This document shows positions 56,653 to 64,000 of a stretch of 64,000 nt of DNA, one piece after another. The notes beneath the pieces are model-generated. The model did no database searches. It was not told where the DNA came from and saw nothing but the letters and a program-made list of their open reading frames with translations. The stretch is from Glycine soja. Taxonomy: Eukaryota > Streptophyta > Magnoliopsida > Fabales > Fabaceae. The translations under genes and the position numbers were made by a program. Position 1 is the first letter of the stretch. Each line of letters opens with the position of its first letter. The stretch spans positions 48,908,111 to 48,972,110 of the forward strand of contig NC_041003.1 of assembly GCF_004193775.1 (NCBI RefSeq). The letters are read 5' to 3'.

Positions 56653-59600
56653 TTAAGAGGAATTTAGGATGTGCTTCGCTCTTTTAGGACCAAGTCGGAC
56701 AGGACCTGATGTTACCATGCTGTCCAGTTTAAAAGAATTCACAGCAGGATAACTTCCAGGATTTTGATTTTGTGCTTCATGCTGACAACACCTACTCCTA
56801 GCACTGCCCATGTGCGGATCCAGTTCGAGTGCTCTTGTGTTTCGTTGCAATTCCACGCTTGACTTTTCTTCAGGCAACCTAGTCATACGACTCAAGTTTT
56901 CTTGCACTTGTATATTCGGTAACCTGGAATCATCAAGATTGGCTGCGGCTGCAGGATTCTTCCTGGTATTTGCGCACAGATGATGCTCATCAAACTTCAA
57001 TCTGTCAGCAACCTTATTTATGTTTCTGTTACCACTATTTATGGTAGAGGGTGTAACTGGAAAATGTAGAGGATGAACAATTGATGATGGAGAAAGAGGA
57101 GTTGTCTGCATGGGACCTAGAGAAGTCAGATGATTAGAAGGAAAGCGAACTTCTGCTGAATGATTCACAAATGGAGTAGTGAAATTATTTCCCCACAGAT
57201 TTTGAGGAAAATTTTGACTAATTGAAGCAGAAAATTGCCGAGAAAAGGTCCCTGGTAGCATTTCATCTGTTGAGCTTGACAACCACGATGGTGAACTTCT
57301 GTAGGGACTATGAAACCAAGATGTTTTGGCCTGTTCATTCACAGTTGGCTGCAAGAAAGGAAATCCAAAGGCTGATTTTGTAACATGGGGATTTGTGTTC
57401 TTGTCATTCAGCTCACCATTGGTTACATGAGGCGAGTGACTAAAATTGCCAGGAGTAGGTAGTACCACTGATTGAGAGATCAATCCTAGAGGTTTAGCTC
57501 CAGGTATAAACTGCTCTGAAAAGTCATTGGATGCACCATTAAATACTGAATACGAACTAGACTTTTGAGTAATGGGATTGAAATAAGAACTGGCATTTCT
57601 GTTGACTCCAAGACTTCCATTTTGAGATACATGATTACCTAGCCGATCAATAAACTGTTGAGAGAATCCAGAGTATGTACTGCTCATCAATATGGTGCTT
57701 TGTGCTGCTTGATTGCTTTGAATTTTTGCTGATTGCAATACATTGTCAGCTGATATTTGTAAAGGTGAACCAGATGCCCAATTCTGCTTAGAACTTCTTC
57801 CCAATAAAGAGTGATCTAAAGCAGCATATTCAGAATAATTCCTTCTTCTGGATTCCTCATCAGGCCAAACATCTCCCGCAAATTGTTGCATCTCTTGGCT
57901 GCTTCTACCAATTGGAACATCTTTACCCATCAACCTCATTGTTGGTTGGTTGGAACTTGGTGAGATATGATCTGAATCTTCTTTCAGAGAAACCACCCCA
58001 TTTCCATTATGATTCCTGACCCGGTTATATGGATTCTGTTCAATGAATGAGTTTTTCTTACGGTTCAACTCTGAATTAAGTGGCGGGACATAGTGACCGG
58101 AACACATATCTGAAGAATTAGGTCGGTGGATATCTTCTCTCTCTCTAGATTGTAACTCGGTGACAGGTAATCGGGTTGGATGATGTGGAAATGGATTAAG
58201 ACAATCTTTTGGAAATGTCTTCTGAACAACATGATTTTCATTAATGCTTAAATTTTCCTGGTTATTTTGATGGAGAATATTATTAATGGGTAAGCCACTA
58301 AAAGAGCCACGTAATGTACTTGATGTATCTGACTGGTTGATCCTTAAGTCTCCACTTGAACTGAAATTGATTAGCTCACCATGAGAATTGAGTGGCAAAC
58401 CAAAAAAATTCGGATCCAAACAGCTATTTTTGTCACTTCCTTTCTCCCAGCCTGTAATGGGGAATGAGTTATCAATCATATCTGCAGAAAGCATACGAGA
58501 AAACTGTCTGTCACCCAAGGCCTCGCCACTATTATCTTTATCTCCATAAGTTTGCAACGGAGATTCCGGTTTTTCATTTGCATTATATGAAGCAGAATAA
58601 GATGAAGAAGGCTCCAGAAATGTCTCTGTATTTTCATTTGAGTTAACAGCATCAACCTGTGGATCATCCAAATGGTCCAACTTCCCACTGTAGCTGAAAG
58701 ATCCAGATTCACACACTTGTGTATTGATACCAGACATCTGCTCTTCTTGGACTGCAGAAAGAGGTCTAGAAATGTCGGCATATGGAGAACAATGCAGGGT
58801 AGTTCTGTTGCCTCCATAAAAAAACTGTGAATCAATATTGTCACAAACTGCCACCTTGGTCAACAATTCTGACTTCTCTTCTAACTGCTTCGACTTCTCT
58901 TGATTGATACAAGGCTTCAAGAAGCTTTGTACGGTATCTTGTTCCAGAGTGTTAGAAAACTGTTTACTTTCAACTATAGGGCAAACCTCCTCTCTCTTGT
59001 CTCTGTCTATATTAACGGCAATATGATCATAATTTCTGTTTGGCTCCAAACTTGCAGTTTCTTCATCACTTCCAGAAGACTTCTCCTTTACTATTGAAGA
59101 AGCCAGCGCATCTGAAGATAACTTGAACATGGTTTCATCAAATGAATTTGTCTTTTTTGGACCAAGTATATCATCTTTGCCAGAGAATTTCACATGTCTG
59201 TTCGAGGTTGGCTCTTGATCATTATCATGGCTTTCTTCAGTACCATCTCCAATACTACTGCCACTTGATGTCTTTTCAGAAACATGTTTGAAGTGGTTCT
59301 TAAGAATGCCATGAACAGGAGATACTGCTTTTGGTTGCTTTCCAACTGAGTCACAGTTTTTAACTTGTTTCTTTCTATCGATAGAAGGATCAACCTCATG
59401 AAGTGGAAGCATTTTATTATCAATTGTACCTTTTAGTTTTCTGGAACTATTAACTGCATTTTGCACCATGCGCTCGTAAGCATCATCCTGAGATGGACAA
59501 GATTAACAAAATTATGGATGTTATAATAAAATCAGAATAAGCTGACTAAGCTTTTAGGCTATGCAAAATATGAAGATAAATATGTTTTTTTTTGTAATGT

Positions 59601-62600
59601 AGCTTTTTTATGGATGTTATATTATAGCTTTTATAAGAAAATAAATAAAATTACAACAACGTTTATGCCAAAAGATGAATGTGAAAGGATTTCAATTGTC
59701 TATGACAGTTGCTACATTACAATTTACAGTAACTTGATGCCCAAAGATGAATGTCCCTAAAAGTTTACTCAGACCATTAATTGGTCATCAAAAAGCTTTT
59801 TGTAAAAGATTGACTCCGTTCATGACTATATTAATTGATCATTTTAGTATCAATTTTCAGAAGAGGGAAATATACAAATCCATATACGTATCATAAATGC
59901 ATAGATCATATATTTAAGTAGCCATAAAATACACTTAGGTACTAAGAAAAACTATTGAATTTTTTTGTTATCAATACATCCCAGAAAATGCTCGTAGTTA
60001 ATAATATAAAGTTATTTGAGCATATATATTCTGGTACAAATATACTATTATTTTTAAAGCTTTTACGAGTGAATATACATGAAATAACCATATATTAAGC
60101 TAGATGTAGGTATAATTATATATATGAATACCAGCATGAAGAATGCACGAGAGCTTCAATTCAAAATCTTATTTATCGATAGTAAAATCTATTAAAAGCT
60201 TTTACGTATTAATAAAAAGTACATATCCCTAAAATCGTTTTTTTTTATTGCACCCTAAAATCGATTTTAATTTACTTAATAAACAGAACGCTAAATAAAC
60301 TTGTACAATTTGGTACGAATATTATTTTTTGGAAAAATCTAGCTGTAACTGAAAGGTGGGGCGTAAAATAATTATATGCTATTAAGATATTAAAAATCCG
60401 ATAAGTTGCAATTACACTATGATAAAAAAAAAATTGTAAAGACAACCCTTTCTGTAACAAATTTTCTACCTTGTACAATTCCACTTTGGGGAATCATGTG
60501 AGGAATCTTCTGTTTGAAATCACAAGAGATTACTTCGAAAAATAATACCCTAGTAAAAATTGTACTTCTAAAGAAGAAGCTAACGAAAAACACATGCATG
60601 GATGTAGCAAATATAATTACAACAAACAACTATTACAGATTCTGAAATTAACCAATATCACCATGTGGTTAAAATTATTATTGTAAAATATTTTTACGAT
60701 AAATACCTTGGTTCATTCTTTTAGAAGAAAATTTAAAATGCAAATTAATCATTCTTTTAAAATGAGAAAACCCTCTAATTATAAATAAAATATTCCTAAA
60801 GTCATTTATTTTAATTAAATTAAAAAAATAGTGGGATATTAATACTTTTCTCTAAATTAAATGGATTTTATTAAAAGGGAAGGGGAGGACAATGGCAAAT
60901 GCATGAATCATGATGCTTAAATAGTTTTTTTTACATAAATTTGAGACTGCTACATTCACTGCTGAAATGCACATATCATATATGATACACCTCTGTAGAA
61001 ATTTACGTGGTCCATATAACCCCATTCCAAACCTGAGATTTCTGTAGAATCTGAATGCCGAAAAAATTCAATCTATTTTAATCTTGAAAAGAAATGACAG
61101 CAAGGAAAAAAGAAATAGAGAAAAATAATTATGAACTGAAAGTGTAAAAAATTTTACAGTCATCCAATTACAGTCTATCATATATTAAAATAATTATCTT
61201 TAACTAATTCAAACGATTTGTGATTTGATGACGATATAAGACTATTTCAAAGAGAATCCATATATAAGCATTAAACTTAAAAAAATATTATGATTATGGA
61301 ACCAGAGTTCGAGAAGATTTTAGGAAAATAAAGTATTTACTAAGATTAGTCTAGAAACGTTATTTAAAACAACAATCTAGACACTATTAAGATGCCATTA
61401 CTGATACAGTAAGGACAGTCAAGTTATAAATTTCATTACTAAGGATACAGTTGGCAGCAAGATCATATCATCCTTATACCATCATCGAGTAAACTTCATG
61501 GCTAGCCAAGTTAAATATTTGACTACTTCCACTTTCAAATTTCGGCCAACGTAACCACAAACTGACATTGTTTTCGGTTTTCTCTTGGTTCTATATACAC
61601 TTAGGTTGGGTTCTAATACTCATCGATTTGGTCGTATATATCTCAAAACTGCCTGAACATGTCCAAAACATGTGTCGCTAACTTATGTTGACCGATACAT
61701 CGAAGTCATTCTCCCCACAGACCAACACTTTCAGAATATATGATCAGGTGTCTCACAACGACAGAAAGTTCAAAACCATTATACGTACCATCACCACTCC
61801 CTACTTCACTAATACGCCATAAAAAATGCCCATGCGATAATGATCTATATCAACCCAAGTCAGAGTATTCTTTTTTCTGATGATACATGCCCATCAAGAA
61901 TGGCATATGCAAACATTCATCAATCCAAATCAACTAATTATACACTTCTGACAGATCCAACAAATGATCTATCAAATTCTGGACCTCCACTTGCAGATCT
62001 CCCACTAGCCAAGATACATCCAGCTGTAAGCTGTGTATAAACCTCTACGTCCGAAAAACTGGCCACAAGAGATATATGATGAGAATCTGTTGATCTACCC
62101 ATGGCCCATATGATAATTCCCCCCCCCAAATTATTAGTTAATAGTGACGGGGCTAGAGAAACCCCTCATCATTAGACTCGGCTCTCTCTTCTACCTCGTA
62201 ACCCATGAGTGGCCCCTTCTAGCTAGGGTACTTGTACTGATTATACACACAACACACACACACACAACAGCTGGAGCAACATTCTTTGCAGGCTTCACTA
62301 ACTTCTGAATCCCTTCCGCGCACGAAGGCACTTGTCTTAGTTTTCCTTTTTCGTAACACTCCCCTTTCCCAACTTTTACTTGCCGCGTATTTCGCTCAAG
62401 TACTCAACCAAAAAAAAAAAAAAACACACTCACTTTCGTCCACAAATATGTGAAGCACTCTCTCTAATCAGCTTTTTCAGCAGTAAATTTATGCAGAAAA
62501 AGCAAGACATAGAGTAAGGAAAGGGAAAGCTATAATCCCATGGCATAAGAAACTACATCAACGCAAAATCTACAGTAACGGGTAATATTTTATGCGCAAA

Positions 62601-63954
62601 TTCCATGAATTGCATACTTATTAGCCAGGAATTAGCTGAAAATCGCCGAAACATACAACAAATAACGAAAGATAAACTAATATTTTATGAGACACAAACC
62701 ACATACCTTGTTCCCAGTTGGTACGTTGTTGAAGGCATTCTTCTTTTTCTTCCTCTTCTTCTTGCTCACAACTGTCTTCTTCTCATGGTTCACGAACCAC
62801 ACACCACTATCACCGTGCTTCTCCACCTTGCTTTTCTTCTTCAACTTTTTCTTGTTCCTATTCTTCATCGTACTCTTGTTGTTCTTAATTACCGAAGCAA
62901 CGGGACTAGCAACAGTAGCATAAGGAGCAGGAGTGGCGGAACTAGTTGAATCTCCACCTGAATAGCCATAATCGGATTTCTCCTCATCTTCTTCCTCAAC
63001 CTGAATCGCTTTCCTTTTGCTGGCTTCGAACGGTGGTGCCACAGTGAGAATCTCCGCGATCGAGCGCTTCTTTGGCACCTTAGGTTTGGGAGGCGCCTTA
63101 GGTATGGGCTTGCAATTAACAGTCGTCCTTCTCATCTGCCGCCGTTCCTCCCTGACAGCCTGTGCTAGGCAACCGTCTATGTGCGCGTTTACTGCCGTCA
63201 CCGTGGCGGCGTTGAAATCCCGACAAACAGGACACACCATCTCCATCTTCTCCTCGGAGGATTCTCCTTGGTCCGATTTCACCTCGCCACCTCTGGGCGT
63301 GGGCCTGGATCTCAGCGCCTCAAGCCGCCGAGAGAGCCACTCGAACTTCGTAACGGTAATCGAGGTAATCGAAACATCATTCGCCTCGCCCTTGCGGAAC
63401 GGCCAGAACTTCAACACGCTCTCGATTTGCGGCAACGGCGGCGGCTGCAGCTGTGGCCGTGGAGGCTGTTGTTGCTCCTCCACCTTGAAAATCTCAGCGA
63501 TAGAGCGCTTCTTCAGTGGCTTCGACTTCGACGAGGAAGATTTCAAATTCATAATCCTCATGTGGCGACGCTCCTCTCTCATCGTCTGCGCGAGACATCC
63601 GTCGATGTGTGCGTTCACCGCCGTGAGCGTCACGGCGTTGAATTCGCGGCACACCGGACAAACCATCTCCAATTTTTCATCCTCGTTGTTGTTGGAGTCG
63701 GAAGGAGGCGCAGATTTCTCGAAATCCATAGATTCTGCAGATTCCTCTTCGCTGCAATCTCCGTCGCCATCGGTTCTCGAAACTTCCGCAGCAGAAGGCG
63801 GATTCTCCAGATTTTGGGCGTGGCTGTCGTTGAAATCGTCGGATCTAGGGCACGGATTCATGGGCGGAAGCCACGACTGAACCTCCTCACGTGACGTATC
63901 ACGTGAGGAGGTGGATGCGAAGGGCCAGCACTTGAAAACATCGATGGACCTCAT
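56653..63954 (-). CDS. Large protein with tandem UBZ4/Rad18-type zinc fingers
   Basis: Exon 1 (63954-62707, 416 residues) and exon 2 (59487-56653, 944 residues) join phase 0 across a 3.2-kb GT-AG intron (AAG/GTATG to CTCAG/GATGAT), giving 1360 residues. Exon 1 has two C-x2-C-x13-H-x3-C fingers: Cys99, Cys102, His116, Cys120 (CPVCREFNAVTLTAVNAHID) and Cys241, Cys244, His258, Cys262. Each is followed by KKRSIAEI and preceded by a WPF motif, so a whole module is duplicated. This finger spacing is that of ubiquitin-binding UBZ4 domains (Rad18 type). Lys-rich stretches near 360-405 look like nuclear signals. Exon 2 is Ser/Asn/Pro-rich, largely disordered and without a domain I recognise. It resembles plant proteins annotated HAPLESS 8-like as I recall, at low certainty. 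Role unknown; ubiquitin-linked nuclear function is an inference. Retaining the intron would end the protein at residue 425. Confidence 0.8.
62245..62268. repeat. (AC)n-rich tract in UBZ gene intron
   Basis: A short imperfect AC repeat inside the 3.2-kb intron, between the exon 1 donor and a region of more balanced composition. Confidence 0.7.
63881..63912. repeat. Perfect 14-bp palindrome with two G-boxes in coding exon
   Basis: ACCTCCTCACGTGA at 63881-63894, a 4-nt spacer (CGTA), then the exact reverse complement TCACGTGAGGAGGT at 63899-63912. Each arm contains CACGTG. It lies in codons 14-25 of the UBZ-type gene (TSSRDTSREEV), about 45 nt into the coding sequence, so the mRNA can form a strong stem-loop there. 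Confidence 0.9.
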
Positions 63955-64000
63955 CTTGGATGTGTAGTCCCTGCAACACAGCGAATCAAAACCTATAAAG

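Noticed and set aside
63017..63894. Long plus-strand frames (up to 287 codons) opposite the UBZ exon
   Set aside because: They are antisense shadows of a GC-richer exon. The minus strand carries clear zinc fingers and a valid splice junction.

Overview
This is nuclear plant DNA, most likely from a legume and probably soybean (Glycine). The genes have GT-AG introns, 5' UTR introns and plant-only families. They are separated by very AT-rich intergenic DNA with many (AT)n tracts and degenerate small transposable elements. The species is inferred from how the proteins read and is not proved by anything in the window.

Layout from left to right: a CYP718 cytochrome P450 (-, 2635-4521); a 358-bp TRIM-like retrotransposon (6255-6612); a 1.36-kb AT-rich foldback element (8561-9925) beside a decayed RNase H-like fragment (10006-10479); PROTODERMAL FACTOR 1 with a large Pro/Gly repeat array (+, 10996-13002); a membrane-anchored alpha/beta hydrolase (-, 15629-16690); about 7 kb without genes; the pectin-type glycosyltransferase GAUT15 in six exons (+, 23635-30107); a SHATTERPROOF/AGAMOUS-clade MADS-box gene in eight coding exons (-, 33188-39709); about 10 kb without genes; a broken, intron-containing mitochondrial ribosomal protein L14 (HUELLENLOS-type) pseudogene (+, 50204-51581); an HVA22-like gene that looks disrupted at exons 2/3 (+, 53414-54504); and a 1360-residue protein with two UBZ4/Rad18-type zinc fingers (-, 56653-63954).

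The gene order is informative. From memory of Arabidopsis locus numbers, HVA22F, SHP2, PDF1 and CYP718 are consecutive on chromosome 2 (At2g42820 to At2g42850), while SHP1 and GAUT15 are neighbours on chromosome 3 (At3g58780/At3g58790). This window holds both sets in one stretch, so it looks like the unfractionated version of a block that Arabidopsis split between two duplicated copies.

The genes are not an operon or pathway. Several act in epidermis, cell wall and fruit development: PDF1 (L1 layer wall protein), GAUT15 (Golgi pectin-type glycosyltransferase) and SHP (carpel/fruit identity). I found no CRISPR, tRNA, rRNA, phage or other new multi-gene system. The most unusual items are the two broken genes, the TRIM-like element, the SHP last-codon intron that gives the same protein spliced or unspliced, the internally duplicated UBZ protein, and a perfect palindrome with two G-boxes inside that protein's coding start.
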